DNA from: an uncultured Prevotella sp.
GTDB lineage: Bacteria > Bacteroidota > Bacteroidia > Bacteroidales > Bacteroidaceae
Direction of reading: 5' to 3'
Assembly (NCBI GenBank): GCA_944320195.1
Contig: CALUGP010000006.1
Location: 53,206-117,205 of the forward strand
DNA: 64,000 bases
The position numbers were made by a program, and so were the translations under genes. Of this stretch, positions 35,981 to 44,640 are shown piece after piece; position 1 is the first letter of the stretch; each line of letters opens with the position of its first letter. The notes under the pieces are model-generated. The model ran no database searches. It was not told the origin of the DNA and saw only the letters and a program-made list of their open reading frames with translations.

Positions 35981-36010
35981 CAAAGTTACATCATTTTTGT
36001 TTAATTGACA
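35981..36010 (-). promoter_or_regulatory. Promoter of the ilv operon
   Basis: Minus strand: TTG (36010-36008), 19 bases, TAACTTTG (35988-35981), 28 bases before the ilvD start codon. No leader peptide or T-box is seen. Confidence 0.75.
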
Positions 36011-36188
36011 ACATTCTTTATTGTTATTTTGGAATATTGCGCAAAAATGTAATTAAAATCGGATAAAAAGTAACGAATTAGCATGTCTGTATGCACAAAC
36101 GGAGCCTTAATGTGCAATCTTCATGCGTTTCCCTGTCGCTTGCCGTGTATGGTCTGCGCCGCCGTTTCTTTTATTATATGCAAGAAAA

Positions 36189-36221
36189 AAGGGGGTGCAT
36201 TTTGTAATGCATGCCCCCTTT
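36189..36221 (-). terminator. Terminator of the ompA-family gene
   Basis: Minus strand: AAGGGGGCATGCATT, TACA loop, AATGCACCCCCTT followed by TTTT. Stem with one bulge region. Confidence 0.85.
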
Positions 36222-36248
36222 GAGAGTCTTTGTAATGTGATTGTAGTT

Positions 36249-37400
36249 TTATTTTGTGTTGTCGTTGAATGTGGCCACGCGGTTGAACTCTACCTGTTCA
36301 AACAGTTTGTCGGTCGCTCCGCATCCTTTTGTCGTAAGTCTTCCGGCCGCAATCTTATACTTGTTCACAAGTATTTTCTTTACGGCTTCGGCGCGTGCTT
36401 CAGACAGTTTCTGGTTGAGTTCGGCCGAACCTTCCGGCGAGGCATATCCTTTTATTTCCACTTGTGCCTCGGGATGGTTCTTCATGTATTGCGCTATCAG
36501 TTCGATTGGGGCGTATTGCGCCGGGTCTACAACCGATTTCCCTTGGCGGAACAGCACTGTCGGCTGAAGGTTGGTCACCGTGGCCGGCTTCTCGTAGACT
36601 GGGGCGGGGCGGTTGTTGCACTCGTCGAGAGCCTCTTGCAGGTCGGCTATCTGGCGGTCTTTTGCCTCTATCAGTTCGTCTGTCTTGTTGAGGTCGCCGC
36701 GCAGGTCGTTGATCTTTGCGTTGAGTATGTCAATCTCGTACTGGTCGCGGAGTTCCGCGTTCTTGAAGTTGTGCGTGCCGTTGGAGTTCCTGAACTTGTA
36801 CACGAGACCCACGTTAAGCTGGAATCCAGACTCGTTTATGTCGTATTGCACTTCCTTGTCGGGCAGGGCGTTCTGTCCGGCGAGTGTCCATATCATGGCC
36901 GGCTCTATGTATATCTGCCAAGCCTTGGCGCTGCCCAGGTTGAAGGCGAAGTCTATTGCGGCCTTTGATGTCAGCGTGTTGTCGTGGGTGTTTTCAGACG
37001 GTGTGCCGAACACATGGCCCCAGCCGATGCCGTAGAGGCCTGATATTTCAAACAGCCTTGGCTCGCCCTTGTATCCGCCGAGCCAGTTGTTGAGGTTTAC
37101 CGTGGCGAGAAGCGAGGTGTTCATCGAGCGCACGAAGGTCTTTATCGAGGGATAAGGCTTGTTGGCGAGATAAACGTTGCTTTCCACGGCGAGGCCGAAC
37201 ACGGGCGTGAAATAGCGTCCTACGCGCAGGCCGACGTTTGGGTTCAGGTTGTCCATCCAGCCGTGCCCCGTGGTCTTGGTCGCAAGTCCGCCGTTTATTC
37301 CGATGTAGAAATTGTCGAAAGTCTTGCTTTCAACCACTGTCTGGGCAGACGCAGAGGCTGTCAACGCCACTGCTGAAAGCATTAATATAAACTTCTTCAT
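36249..37400 (-). CDS. OmpA-family outer-membrane protein
   Basis: A 383-residue envelope protein. A signal peptide (MKKFILMLSAVALTASASAQ) is followed by an N-terminal eight-strand beta-barrel (about 20-215), a coiled linker (AKINDLRGDLNKTDELIEAK), and a C-terminal OmpA domain binding peptidoglycan (about 270-383; AQVEIKGYASPEGSAELNQK, LSEARAEAVKKILVNKYKIA). The usual NxxLSxxRA signature appears as NQKLSEARAEAV. It ties the outer membrane to the wall and is probably very abundant, in keeping with a perfect promoter and strong terminator. Confidence 0.92.
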   Translation of the reverse strand: MKKFILMLSAVALTASASAQTVVESKTFDNFYIGINGGLATKTTGHGWMDNLNPNVGLRVGRYFTPVFGLAVESNVYLANKPYPSIKTFVRSMNTSLLATVNLNNWLGGYKGEPRLFEISGLYGIGWGHVFGTPSENTHDNTLTSKAAIDFAFNLGSAKAWQIYIEPAMIWTLAGQNALPDKEVQYDINESGFQLNVGLVYKFRNSNGTHNFKNAELRDQYEIDILNAKINDLRGDLNKTDELIEAKDRQIADLQEALDECNNRPAPVYEKPATVTNLQPTVLFRQGKSVVDPAQYAPIELIAQYMKNHPEAQVEIKGYASPEGSAELNQKLSEARAEAVKKILVNKYKIAAGRLTTKGCGATDKLFEQVEFNRVATFNDNTK

Positions 37401-37472
37401 ACCTTAAAATGTTTAAATGTTACAATTTTGAAAACGTTTTTTTATTTCTTTATACCTATTGTTTGTCGCTTG

Positions 37473-37503
37473 CAAATGTATGGAAAAGAATTTGTATTGC
37501 AAA
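37473..37503 (-). promoter_or_regulatory. Promoter of the OmpA-family gene
   Basis: Minus strand: TTTG (37503-37500), 19 bases, TACATTTG (37480-37473), with a 5' leader of about 65-70 bases. Confidence 0.85.
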
Positions 37504-37627
37504 GCCGTTTCATGTAATTTACGGGCGTATTTCATGAAAAGGAGAAAGAAAACGTAAAACCGGACAATGCTGCCGTATATGCCGCATGGCTCGTGCTGCC
37601 AGGGTGGTTGAAACTGGCGGTGTTGCG

Positions 37628-37735
37628 ATTGACGGCCTTTCGCATTCCAAAAGGCCGTCAAACGCACGCTAAAAGGCCGTCTTTTAGAGCCCAAAAGACG
37701 GCATTTTGCAACGCGCTGACAGTCAACGCGTTACG
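37628..37735. repeat. 22-bp-period palindrome array, copy 8, with flank
   Basis: Units TGACGGCCTTTCGC, AAAAGGCCGTCAAACGC, AAAAGGCCGTCTTTTAG and AAAAGACGGCATTTTGC, then a right-hand flank GCTGACAGTCAACGCGTTAC. The 602-base gap between the ompA and cobU genes holds this array, a decayed promoter-module copy (about 37797-37835) and the cobU promoter, and no gene. Confidence 0.85.
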
Positions 37736-37866
37736 GCGGCGGTGGCATAAGGCCTGTTTGATGGCGTTGTTGAAGGGTGCCGTCTGGTTGTTTTTCACCC
37801 ATGTTTCATTTTGCATTTGGCTCTGTTTGCTTGTCTCTTGGCGGTACAGGCTGCGTGTCGTAATTT

Positions 37867-37930
37867 AAAATAAAGGCTTGTTTCGCCCGCTTTTATTTTG
37901 CATTTAGCTCGACTTGCATTATCTTTGTAG
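37867..37930 (+). repeat. Promoter module, copy 1 (cobU)
   Basis: AAAATAAA, a variable 15-base stretch, then CGCTTTTATTTTGCATTTAG, CTCGACTTGCATTATCTTTG and TA. The same sequence with one change in the last 40 bases recurs at 56964-57027. It contains TTTG (37896-37899), 19 bases and TATCTTTG (37919-37926). Confidence 0.85.
37896..37926 (+). promoter_or_regulatory. Promoter of cobU-cobT-cobS-cobC
   Basis: TTTG, 19 bases, TATCTTTG. The cobU start codon lies 77 bases downstream. I found no cobalamin riboswitch in this leader. Confidence 0.85.
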
Positions 37931-38002
37931 CATGAAAATGTGGCGTGCCGGGCGGCGCGCCGCGTGTCCGCGGTGAGCGGAAGCAAGTTCGTTTACAGTG
38001 AA

Positions 38003-38563
38003 ATGAGGAAGATAATACTTATTACCGGCGGCCAGCGTTCAGGCAAGAGCGTGTATGCAGAGAAGCTCGCGCTGAGCCTTTCGCCGTCGCCAGTGTACAT
38101 AGCCACGGCCCATGTGTGGGACGACGAGTTTGCGGGTCGCGTCATGCGGCACAAGCAACGCCGCGGTCAGCAATGGCATAACATAGAAGAGGAGAAATTT
38201 CTCAGCCGCCATGACATATCAGGCAAGGTGGCGGTGGTTGATTGTGTCACCCTTTGGTGCACCAATTTCTTCTTTGACCGCGAGGCCGGCGAGCGCCAGC
38301 CGACCGTTGACGAGGCGCTTGAAGAAATCAAGGAGGAGTTTGACAAGTTTGTCAACCAGGACGCGACGTTCATCTTCGTGACCAACGAGATTGGAAGCGG
38401 AGAGGTGAGCGGCAACGCCGTGCAGCGCCGTTTTACTGACTTGCAGGGGTGGATGAACCAGTATGTTGCCGCCCGTGCCGACGAGGTTGTGCTCATGGTG
38501 TGCGGCATACCGGTGCGCGTCAAGGGCGGCGACGGCGCAGGGTTGCCATCTTTGGATGTATAG
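38003..38563 (+). CDS. cobU: Adenosylcobinamide kinase / guanylyltransferase
   Basis: A 186-residue bifunctional enzyme of the nucleotide-loop assembly of cobalamin, phosphorylating adenosylcobinamide and transferring GMP to it. The P-loop is ITGGQRSGKS near residue 8. The guanylylated His lies in RVMRHKQRRGQQWHNIEEEK, followed by DCVTLWCTNFFF and FVTNEIGSGEVSGNAVQRRF. The ATG at 38003 gives the family start MRKIILITGG. Of the cobalamin genes only the late four lie here, so the product may serve salvage of imported cobinamide; the corrin-ring genes are not in this window. Confidence 0.94.
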   Translation: MRKIILITGGQRSGKSVYAEKLALSLSPSPVYIATAHVWDDEFAGRVMRHKQRRGQQWHNIEEEKFLSRHDISGKVAVVDCVTLWCTNFFFDREAGERQPTVDEALEEIKEEFDKFVNQDATFIFVTNEIGSGEVSGNAVQRRFTDLQGWMNQYVAARADEVVLMVCGIPVRVKGGDGAGLPSLDV

Positions 38564-38576
38564 ATAATCGGAGAAA

Positions 38577-39626
38577 ATGAGGAATTTTGACATAAGACCG
38601 GTTGAAGACGGCATGAGGCAGGCCGTTCAAGACAAGATAGACAACCTTAACAAACCCAAAGGTTCGCTTGGCAGGCTTGAGACGCTGGCCATGCAGATAT
38701 GCCTCATACAGCATACGCTGAGCCCCACGCTCATGCATCCGTGCCATTTGCTCTTCGCAGCCGACCACGGCATTGAGCGCGAGGGAGTGAGCGTTTCGCC
38801 GCGCGACGTCACCTGGCAGCAGATGCTCAACTTCGCCGCAGGCGGCGGAGGGGTCAACATGTTTTGCCGCCAGCACGGCTTCAGGCTGTATCTTGTAGAC
38901 GTAGGAGTGGACCATGACCTGTCAGGATGCAATGAAATATTCGACCGCAAGATTGCTCCCGGCACGCAAGACTTCCTTTACGGGCCGGCCATGAGCGCTG
39001 GACAATACGCCATGGCGATGGACATCGGCGCGGAATTTGTGGACAAATGCCGAGCCGGCGGCTGCGACATAGTGTGCATGGGAGAGATGGGCATTGCCAA
39101 CACGTCGCCTTCGAGCGTGTGGATGAGCCTTTTGGGCGGTGTGCCTCTTGCCGAATGTGTCGGTGCCGGGGCAGGACTTGATGATGAGGGAGTTAACCAT
39201 AAGTTTGAGGTTCTTGCCCAAGCTGTGGAGCATTTCATAGAGACCACGCCCGATTGCGACGACTTCGACACCATAATACGCTACTTCGGCGGTTTCGAGA
39301 TGGTGGCTGCCGTGGGCGCGATGCTGCGTGCCGCCGAGTTGGGAATGGTAGTATTGGTTGACGGCTTCATAATGTCGGCCTGCGCGCTTGCCGCCGTAAT
39401 GAAGCATCCCGAAGCCATAGACTATATGATTTTCGGCCATGTCGGCGACGAGAACGGTCACCGTCGGCTGCTCGAAATGCTTGGTGCCGAGCCCCTGTTG
39501 AGCCTCGGCCTGCGCCTCGGAGAGGGCACCGGCGCACTCTGTGCGTACCCTATTGTCGAGAGTGCGGTAAGGATGTTGAACGAAATGAACAATTTTCAGA
39601 ATGCGCATATCACTAAATACTTCTAA
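38577..39626 (+). CDS. cobT: Nicotinate-nucleotide-dimethylbenzimidazole phosphoribosyltransferase
   Basis: A 349-residue enzyme that activates the lower-ligand base as its ribotide phosphate. Family segments are KIDNLNKPKGSLGRLETLA, FAADHGIEREGVSVSPRDVT, GEMGIANTSPSSVW and the active-site end LGLRLGEGTGALCAYPIVES, where Glu is the catalytic base. The length is typical. It starts 13 bases after cobU and its 3' end overlaps cobS by 26 bases. Which base it prefers cannot be read from the sequence. Confidence 0.95.
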   Translation: MRNFDIRPVEDGMRQAVQDKIDNLNKPKGSLGRLETLAMQICLIQHTLSPTLMHPCHLLFAADHGIEREGVSVSPRDVTWQQMLNFAAGGGGVNMFCRQHGFRLYLVDVGVDHDLSGCNEIFDRKIAPGTQDFLYGPAMSAGQYAMAMDIGAEFVDKCRAGGCDIVCMGEMGIANTSPSSVWMSLLGGVPLAECVGAGAGLDDEGVNHKFEVLAQAVEHFIETTPDCDDFDTIIRYFGGFEMVAAVGAMLRAAELGMVVLVDGFIMSACALAAVMKHPEAIDYMIFGHVGDENGHRRLLEMLGAEPLLSLGLRLGEGTGALCAYPIVESAVRMLNEMNNFQNAHITKYF

Positions 39627-40419
39627 ATGGTACGACCCCGTTTGGGCGGCGTTCATCTTCTTCACGCGCCTGCCCTTGTGGCGTCTTCACGAGCCGCCGC
39701 GCGAGAGTTACCGCGCGGTTGTTGAGTTCTGGCCGCTTACGGGATGGCTTACCGGTGCGGTAACGGCCGCCGTCGTCTACTTCGGAAGCATGGCTTTTCC
39801 GTATGCAATAGCCGTGATTCTTGCCCTGGCGGCGCGTGTCTTGCTTACCGGAGCGCTGCATGAGGACGGCTTGGCCGACTTCTTCGACGGTTTCGGCGGT
39901 GGCGGAGGAGACCGCCGCCGTACGCTCGACATCATGAAAGACTCGCGCATCGGCACTTACGGCGTAATCGGACTGGGGCTGTACGGCCTGCTGCTGTTCT
40001 TTGCATTGTCGTCGATGCCGGCCTGGCTTGCGGCGTTGGCCGTGATGGCAGGCGACCCGTTCTGCAAGATGGTGTCGTCGCAGGTGGTGTCTATGATGCC
40101 TTACGCAAGGACGGAAGACGAGGCGAAGTCGGGCGTTGTGTACCGTAAGGTGACGGTGCGGGCCGGCCTGCTGCTGTTCGTGCAGGGCGTTTTGCCGCTC
40201 GCCTTGCTGCTTTACATGACGGACGGAATGCTCCGCTGGGATGTGTTGATATTCGGTCCGTGTTTGGTAATGTACTTTATGTACCTTTACATATGGCATA
40301 GGCTGCGCGGATATACGGGCGACTGTTGCGGCGCGATGTTCCTGTTGACCGAGCTTTCGTTCTATCTGTGCATGTCTTACCTGTATTTCAACAATAACGC
40401 ATTATGGAGATTGTTTTAG
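39601..40419 (+). CDS. cobS: Adenosylcobinamide-GDP ribazoletransferase
   Basis: A 272-residue inner-membrane enzyme that joins adenosylcobinamide-GDP and alpha-ribazole to give cobalamin. It has about seven hydrophobic segments, the conserved FFTRLPLWRL near the start, GALHEDGLADFFDGFGGGGG with acidic metal ligands (DGxxD type), and MKDSRIGTYGVIGLGLYGLL. The ATG at 39601 overlaps cobT by 26 bases; a start further in would lose part of the conserved N-terminus. It overlaps cobC by 16 bases, so the four genes form one tight operon. Confidence 0.94.
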   Translation: MRISLNTSKWYDPVWAAFIFFTRLPLWRLHEPPRESYRAVVEFWPLTGWLTGAVTAAVVYFGSMAFPYAIAVILALAARVLLTGALHEDGLADFFDGFGGGGGDRRRTLDIMKDSRIGTYGVIGLGLYGLLLFFALSSMPAWLAALAVMAGDPFCKMVSSQVVSMMPYARTEDEAKSGVVYRKVTVRAGLLLFVQGVLPLALLLYMTDGMLRWDVLIFGPCLVMYFMYLYIWHRLRGYTGDCCGAMFLLTELSFYLCMSYLYFNNNALWRLF

Positions 40420-40931
40420 TAAGGCATACCAGTGTGGGCGTGCCCAAGGGCACTTGTTATGGCTGGAGCGACGTGCCTGTGGCGGAAACGTTTGAGGCCG
40501 AGGCCGCGGAAACAAAGAAAAACCTGGGTGACGCACCGTTTGACGCTGTGTTTTCGTCGCCACTTACAAGGGCGAGGAAGCTCGCGGCTTACTGCGGATG
40601 GCCGTCGCCCGTGGTAGATGACCGCCTCAAGGAGATGAACATGGGCGACTGGGAGATGAAGCCTTTTGACGAGATTGAGGATGAGAACTTGCAGCGTTGG
40701 TATGACGACTACATGCATCTGGCTGTCACGGGAGGCGAGAGTTTTCCGGATTTGTTCGCCCGTGTGTCGTCGTTTCTTGACGAGCTGAAGGCCAGGCCAT
40801 ACCGCCGCGTGGCCGTGTTCGCCCATGGCGGCGTGCTGATATGTGCCGGAATTTACGGCGGATTGTTTCCCAAGGAAGACTGCTTCAAGCATCTTGTGCC
40901 TTACGGGGGAACGGAAAGGATTGTAATCTAA
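40404..40931 (+). CDS. cobC: Alpha-ribazole phosphatase (histidine phosphatase family)
   Basis: A 175-residue phosphoglycerate-mutase-like phosphatase. The phospho-acceptor His lies in VLVRHTSVGVPKGTCYGWSD, the second arginine in SSPLTRARKLA, the acid Glu in EMNMGDWEM, and the second His in VAVFAHGGVL. The position at the end of the cobU-T-S operon points to the CobC role, dephosphorylating alpha-ribazole phosphate or cobalamin phosphate. Outside this context the sequence alone would not separate it from other small histidine phosphatases. Confidence 0.9.
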   Translation: MEIVLVRHTSVGVPKGTCYGWSDVPVAETFEAEAAETKKNLGDAPFDAVFSSPLTRARKLAAYCGWPSPVVDDRLKEMNMGDWEMKPFDEIEDENLQRWYDDYMHLAVTGGESFPDLFARVSSFLDELKARPYRRVAVFAHGGVLICAGIYGGLFPKEDCFKHLVPYGGTERIVI

Positions 40932-41025
40932 TTAAGAATTAAGAGTTAAGAATTAAGAAAAATACCTTTGAAAACTGCCAGCAAGGCATATTTTCTTAAT
41001 TCTTAATTCTTAACTCTTAATTAAA
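40929..41025. repeat. TTAAGAAT hairpin, copy e
   Basis: It begins on the cobC stop codon (TAATTAAGAATTAAGAGTTA) and ends with the inverted arm after a loop with CAGCAAGGCATATTTTC. It lies between two genes on the same strand. Confidence 0.88.
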
Positions 41026-41041
41026 AAAACTTCCAGTTTTT

Positions 41042-41635
41042 ATGACCGACAATGAACTTTTGGCTTTCTCTGAAAGCCGCCAACGCCGTGCGTGGGACAT
41101 CATGCGGCGGTTGAGGCTTATGGAGATATGGGCTGATGCCGGGGCTGAAGCCAATGTGGTAGGCTCGTTGGCGATGGGGCTTATGATGACGCACCGCGAC
41201 ATCGACATTCACGTCTACTCCTCGCCGCTGACCGTAGAGGGCAGTTTTGCTGCCATGGCGAGGCTCGCCGAGGATGCGGCGGTGAAGAAGATGGAGTGCC
41301 GCAACCTGCTCGATACCGACGAGGCGTGCATCGAGTGGCACGCATGGTTTGACGACGGGCAGGACGGCGAATGGCAGATTGACATCATACACATACTCAA
41401 GGGCTCGCGTTACGACGGCTATTTCGAACGCATGGCGGAGCGCGTCAAGGCCGCGCTGACCGCAGACACGCGCCTTGCGATACTCCGCCTGAAGGCCGAA
41501 ACGCCTGAAAACGAGCACGTAATGGGCGTGGAATACTATCAGGCTGTGTTGCGCGACGGTGTCAGGATGATGCCCGACTTCAAGCGTTGGCGCACCGAAC
41601 ATCCTGTCACTGGCGTGCTTGAATGGATGCCGTAG
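41042..41635 (+). CDS. Nucleotidyltransferase-fold protein, unknown role
   Basis: A 197-residue protein. An N-terminal helical part (FSESRQRRAWDIMRRLRLME) is followed by VGSLAMGLMMTHRDIDIHVY, which fits the GS...DxD pattern of the nucleotidyltransferase superfamily (Gly-Ser followed by two metal-binding Asp). A third acidic position may lie in EWQIDIIHIL. The C-terminal half is not recognised. Members like this are common in Bacteroidales and sometimes carry misleading phosphoglycerate-mutase names; I see no phosphatase motif. Substrate unknown. It stands between a hairpin repeat and a palindrome array. Confidence 0.7.
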   Translation: MTDNELLAFSESRQRRAWDIMRRLRLMEIWADAGAEANVVGSLAMGLMMTHRDIDIHVYSSPLTVEGSFAAMARLAEDAAVKKMECRNLLDTDEACIEWHAWFDDGQDGEWQIDIIHILKGSRYDGYFERMAERVKAALTADTRLAILRLKAETPENEHVMGVEYYQAVLRDGVRMMPDFKRWRTEHPVTGVLEWMP

Positions 41636-41648
41636 CCGTTGATTGTTT

Positions 41649-41770
41649 TGCAAAAGGCCATCTTTGGGCTTGCCAAAGGGCACCTTTTACAACACGAAAG
41701 GCCGTCTTTTGCATGATGAAAGACGGCCTTTTGTAATGCTGCTCGTAACGTATTGATTGTCAATGCGTTA
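41649..41770. repeat. 22-bp-period palindrome array, copy 9, with flank
   Basis: GCAAAAGGCCATCTTTGGGC, CCAAAGGGCACCTTTTAC, GAAAGGCCGTCTTTTGC and GAAAGACGGCCTTTTG, then the best-preserved flank CGTAACGTATTGATTGTCAA on the right. The first units match copy 1 closely. Confidence 0.88.
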
Positions 41771-41784
41771 TGTGGCGCAAAATA

Positions 41785-41821
41785 AAACGCCTCCGTCAGC
41801 ATCGCTGGCGGAGGCGTTTGG
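41785..41821 (-). terminator. Terminator of the kor/vor operon
   Basis: Minus strand: AAACGCCTCCGCCAGC, GAT loop, GCTGACGGAGGCGTTT followed by TATTTT. One mismatch in a 15-bp stem. Confidence 0.9.
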
Positions 41822-41851
41822 TATTGTCTTTAGCCTGTGTTTATACTGTAA

Positions 41852-42394
41852 CTATTGCTTCTCGATGATGTCGCGTCCGGCCTTTATGGCCTCCATGTTA
41901 AGCGGAATGAGGCCATGGTGACGCTCGGGCAGGGTCTTGTAGAGTGCTTTCTCCACGCCGCCGTCGCTTACAACGGGGCACACGTTGAGCAGCCCGCCGA
42001 GCACAATCATGTTGAACACCTTGGAGTTTTTCAGCTCTGCGGCCTTGTCCATGGCATCTATGCGGTACACGGTGATGTCCTTTCTCGTAGGCGGATTTAT
42101 TATTCCGTAGCCGTCATAGATGAGAATGCCGCCCTCTTTTACCTTCGGCTCGAATTTGTCAAGCGACGGTTGGTTGAGCACTATGGCTATGTCGTACTTG
42201 CTTAGGATGGGCGACGATATGCGCTCGTCGCTCACGATGACAGTCACGTTGGCCGTTCCGCCGCGCTGCTCGGGGCCATAGGCCGGCATCCATGTGACTT
42301 CCTTGCCTTCCATGAGTCCTGAATAGGCAAGTATCTTGCCCATAGAGAGCACGCCTTGGCCGCCGAAGCCTGCTATTATTATCTCTGTTTTCAT
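41852..42394 (-). CDS. 2-oxoacid:ferredoxin oxidoreductase, gamma subunit
   Basis: A 180-residue subunit of a CoA-dependent 2-oxoacid:ferredoxin oxidoreductase. It shows IIAGFGGQGVLSMGKILAYS at the start, YGPEQRGGTANVTVIVSDE and LDKFEPKVKEGGILIYDGYG, all characteristic of the gamma domain that binds CoA. It is the last gene of the operon, 117 bases after the beta gene, in a gap holding an AT-rich inverted repeat. Whether the complex acts on 2-oxoglutarate (Kor) or branched-chain 2-oxoacids (Vor) cannot be decided from the sequence. Confidence 0.93.
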   Translation of the reverse strand: MKTEIIIAGFGGQGVLSMGKILAYSGLMEGKEVTWMPAYGPEQRGGTANVTVIVSDERISSPILSKYDIAIVLNQPSLDKFEPKVKEGGILIYDGYGIINPPTRKDITVYRIDAMDKAAELKNSKVFNMIVLGGLLNVCPVVSDGGVEKALYKTLPERHHGLIPLNMEAIKAGRDIIEKQ

Positions 42395-42511
42395 AGTCGT
42401 TTCATTTTTAATGGGAGAACCGGGAGATGTGGGATGACTGCGATTCTCGGATAGTTAATCCTTGCTTTCGTGCACATTCCCTTTAATTTTTCATTTTTAA
42501 TTGTTAATTAT

Positions 42512-43279
42512 TCATTCCCCCGTGGTGTCCTTGAGGTCGCCTTTCGGATAGAACTTGAACATGTTTTCCTTCATCCATTCGTTGGCCTTGACAGGTGACA
42601 GCTTCCATCCGCTGTTGCAAGTGCTCACAATCTCGACGAGGCTGGAGCCTTTGCCGGCCATCGAAGCCTCGAAAGCCTTGCGCAAAGCTTTCTTTGCCGC
42701 GCGTATTGACGCCACGCTTTCCACGCTTTGGCGCGTCACATAGCATGTGCCTTCAAGCATTGCAGCCATCTCGGTTATCTTCAGCGGATAGCCGTGCAGG
42801 TGAGGGTCGCGTCCGTAAGGGCATGTGGATGTTTTCTGGCCGATTAGCGTTGTCGGGGCCATCTGGCCTCCGGTCATGCCGTAGATGGCGTTGTTTATGA
42901 ATATTATGACGATGTTCTCACCACGGTTCAGCGCGTGTATGGTCTCGCAAGTGCCGATGCATGCCAGGTCGCCGTCGCCTTGGTAGGTGAACACCAGGCG
43001 GTCAGGCCAGCAGCGCTTGATAGCCGTTGCCACTGCAGGTGCGCGTCCGTGGGCGGCTTCCTGCCAGTCGATGTCAAGATAGCGGTAAGCGAACACGGCG
43101 CATCCCACAGGCGAAACGCCCACGGTCTTGTCTTCCATGCCCATTTCTTCGATGACTTCCGCCACAAGTTTGTGTACCACACCGTGCGAGCATCCAGGGC
43201 AGTAGTGCATCTGGACGTCGTTCATTAGTTCCGGTTTCTTGTAGACCAAGTTCTCCGGAGATATTATTTCTGTGTTCAT
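42512..43279 (-). CDS. 2-oxoacid:ferredoxin oxidoreductase, beta subunit
   Basis: A 255-residue ThDP-binding subunit. The [4Fe-4S]/ThDP entry motif reads MHYCPGCSHGVVHKLVAEVI, followed by the ThDP motif FTYQGDGDLACIGTCETIHA and FINNAIYGMTGGQMAPTTLI. Together with alpha, gamma and a small ferredoxin subunit it makes the four-subunit enzyme that oxidatively decarboxylates a 2-oxoacid to acyl-CoA while reducing ferredoxin, or runs in reverse. It starts 23 bases after the alpha gene. Confidence 0.94.
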   Translation of the reverse strand: MNTEIISPENLVYKKPELMNDVQMHYCPGCSHGVVHKLVAEVIEEMGMEDKTVGVSPVGCAVFAYRYLDIDWQEAAHGRAPAVATAIKRCWPDRLVFTYQGDGDLACIGTCETIHALNRGENIVIIFINNAIYGMTGGQMAPTTLIGQKTSTCPYGRDPHLHGYPLKITEMAAMLEGTCYVTRQSVESVASIRAAKKALRKAFEASMAGKGSSLVEIVSTCNSGWKLSPVKANEWMKENMFKFYPKGDLKDTTGE

Positions 43280-43302
43280 TTTATAGACAATTTAAGTGCG
43301 GA

Positions 43303-44382
43303 TTAAAACTTTTCCTTCAACGCCTTTACTATCTCGTCAGGCTCGGGCACGATGCCTCCCAGTCGGCCGAAGTGCTCTACGGGCACCTGTCCGTTTACGG
43401 CCAGTCGGATGTCCTCTACCATCTGTCCTGCGTTTATTTCTACAGATAGCACTCCCTTTTTGCCTTCGGCCATGGCTGCAATCTCTTTCGAGGGGAACGG
43501 CCACAGTGTGATGGGGCGCAACATGCCTACCTTTATTCCTTCCTTGCGCGCCATTTCGATGGCCTTTTCCGATATTCGAGCCGCGCTTCCGAATGCTACT
43601 ATCAGGTAGTCGGCATCCTCGCATTGCATCGTTTCATACCTTACTTCGCTTTCTTGGATGGCCTTGTATTTCGCCTGCAGGTGCAGGTTGCGCTTCTCCA
43701 TCTCCTCAGGCTGCAGCTCGAGGGACGTGAGAATGTTGGGCTTGCGGTCTTTTGTGCGTCCGAATGTGGCCCAGGGGCACTCCTTCTTGATTTCTTCCTC
43801 GGTACGGCGAGGCTTGTAAGGAGGCAGCACTACGCGCTCCATCATCTGTCCTATAACGCCGTCGCTGAGCAGCATGGCCGGTGTGCGGTATTTGAATGCA
43901 AGTTCAAAGGCCAAGTCCATGAAGTCGGCCATCTCCTGTACTGAGGCCGGTGCCAGCACGATTACGTAATAGTCGCCGTTGCCGCCGCCGCGTGTGGCCT
44001 GGAAATAGTCGCTCTGCGACGGTTGGATGGTGCCCAAGCCGGGGCCTCCGCGCTGTACGTTCACAATGACACCGGGTATCTCCGCGCCAGCCATGTAGGC
44101 GATTCCTTCCTGCATCAGGGCCACTCCGGGGCTTGAAGACGATGTGAACACTCTTTTGCCCGCGCCCGCTCCGCCGTACACCATGTTGATTGACGCAACC
44201 TCGCTCTCGGCCTGCAGCACCACCATTCCTGTTGTTTCCCACGGCTTAAGCAGTGAAAGCGTCTCTATGATTTCGCTTTGGGGCGTGATTGGATATCCGA
44301 AAAACGCGTCGGCTCCGCAACGTATTGCGGCATGAGCTATCGCCTCGTTGCCCTTTAATAAAGTCACTTCTTGTTCTGCCAT
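43303..44382 (-). CDS. 2-oxoacid:ferredoxin oxidoreductase, alpha subunit
   Basis: A 359-residue alpha subunit with the pyrimidine-binding domain of ThDP enzymes: LLKGNEAIAHAAIRCGADAF, FGYPITPQSEIIETLS and FTSSSSPGVALMQEGIAYMA, then GGPGLGTIQPSQSDYFQATR. The C-terminal domain has VAFGSAARISEKAIEMARKE. Close relatives are labelled VorB in Bacteroidales databases, but a KorA role is equally possible. It lies five bases after the ferredoxin gene. Confidence 0.93.
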   Translation of the reverse strand: MAEQEVTLLKGNEAIAHAAIRCGADAFFGYPITPQSEIIETLSLLKPWETTGMVVLQAESEVASINMVYGGAGAGKRVFTSSSSPGVALMQEGIAYMAGAEIPGVIVNVQRGGPGLGTIQPSQSDYFQATRGGGNGDYYVIVLAPASVQEMADFMDLAFELAFKYRTPAMLLSDGVIGQMMERVVLPPYKPRRTEEEIKKECPWATFGRTKDRKPNILTSLELQPEEMEKRNLHLQAKYKAIQESEVRYETMQCEDADYLIVAFGSAARISEKAIEMARKEGIKVGMLRPITLWPFPSKEIAAMAEGKKGVLSVEINAGQMVEDIRLAVNGQVPVEHFGRLGGIVPEPDEIVKALKEKF

Positions 44383-44387
44383 AACTC

Positions 44388-44618
44388 TTAGTCCTCCATT
44401 CGTTTTTTATAAACAGTGATACATCCGTCAGGACACACGATGGCGCACGAGGCGCATCCGATGCAGTCTTCCGGTTTGACGGCTTCCACATAGGGGTAAC
44501 CGTGAACGTTAACTTTCTTTGCCAGTGCGATAACCGTCTTCGGGCAAGCCTCCACGCACAAGGCGCATCCCTTGCAACGGTCGGTGTTTACCACAATGGC
44601 TCCTTTTATTTTACCCAT
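44388..44618 (-). CDS. 4Fe-4S ferredoxin, delta subunit of the oxidoreductase
   Basis: A 76-residue two-cluster ferredoxin: CKGCALCVEACPKTVI near residue 15 and CIGCASCAIVCPDGCI near 52, both with the C-x2-C-x2-C-x3-C-P pattern. It is encoded five bases before the alpha subunit gene and is the electron-carrying subunit of the complex. The spacing between the clusters is normal. There is no N-terminal extension. Confidence 0.95.
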   Translation of the reverse strand: MGKIKGAIVVNTDRCKGCALCVEACPKTVIALAKKVNVHGYPYVEAVKPEDCIGCASCAIVCPDGCITVYKKRMED

Positions 44619-44640
44619 AGTTCTTATGTTTTAGGTTAAC

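Noticed and set aside
37795-37986. Short minus-strand frames containing YKDNASRAKCKIKA, here and at 56872-57159
   Set aside because: Both are read from the duplicated promoter module; the shared peptide only reflects the DNA repeat.
37400-38002. Cobalamin riboswitch before cobU
   Set aside because: I looked for the B12-box region and the long conserved core and saw neither.
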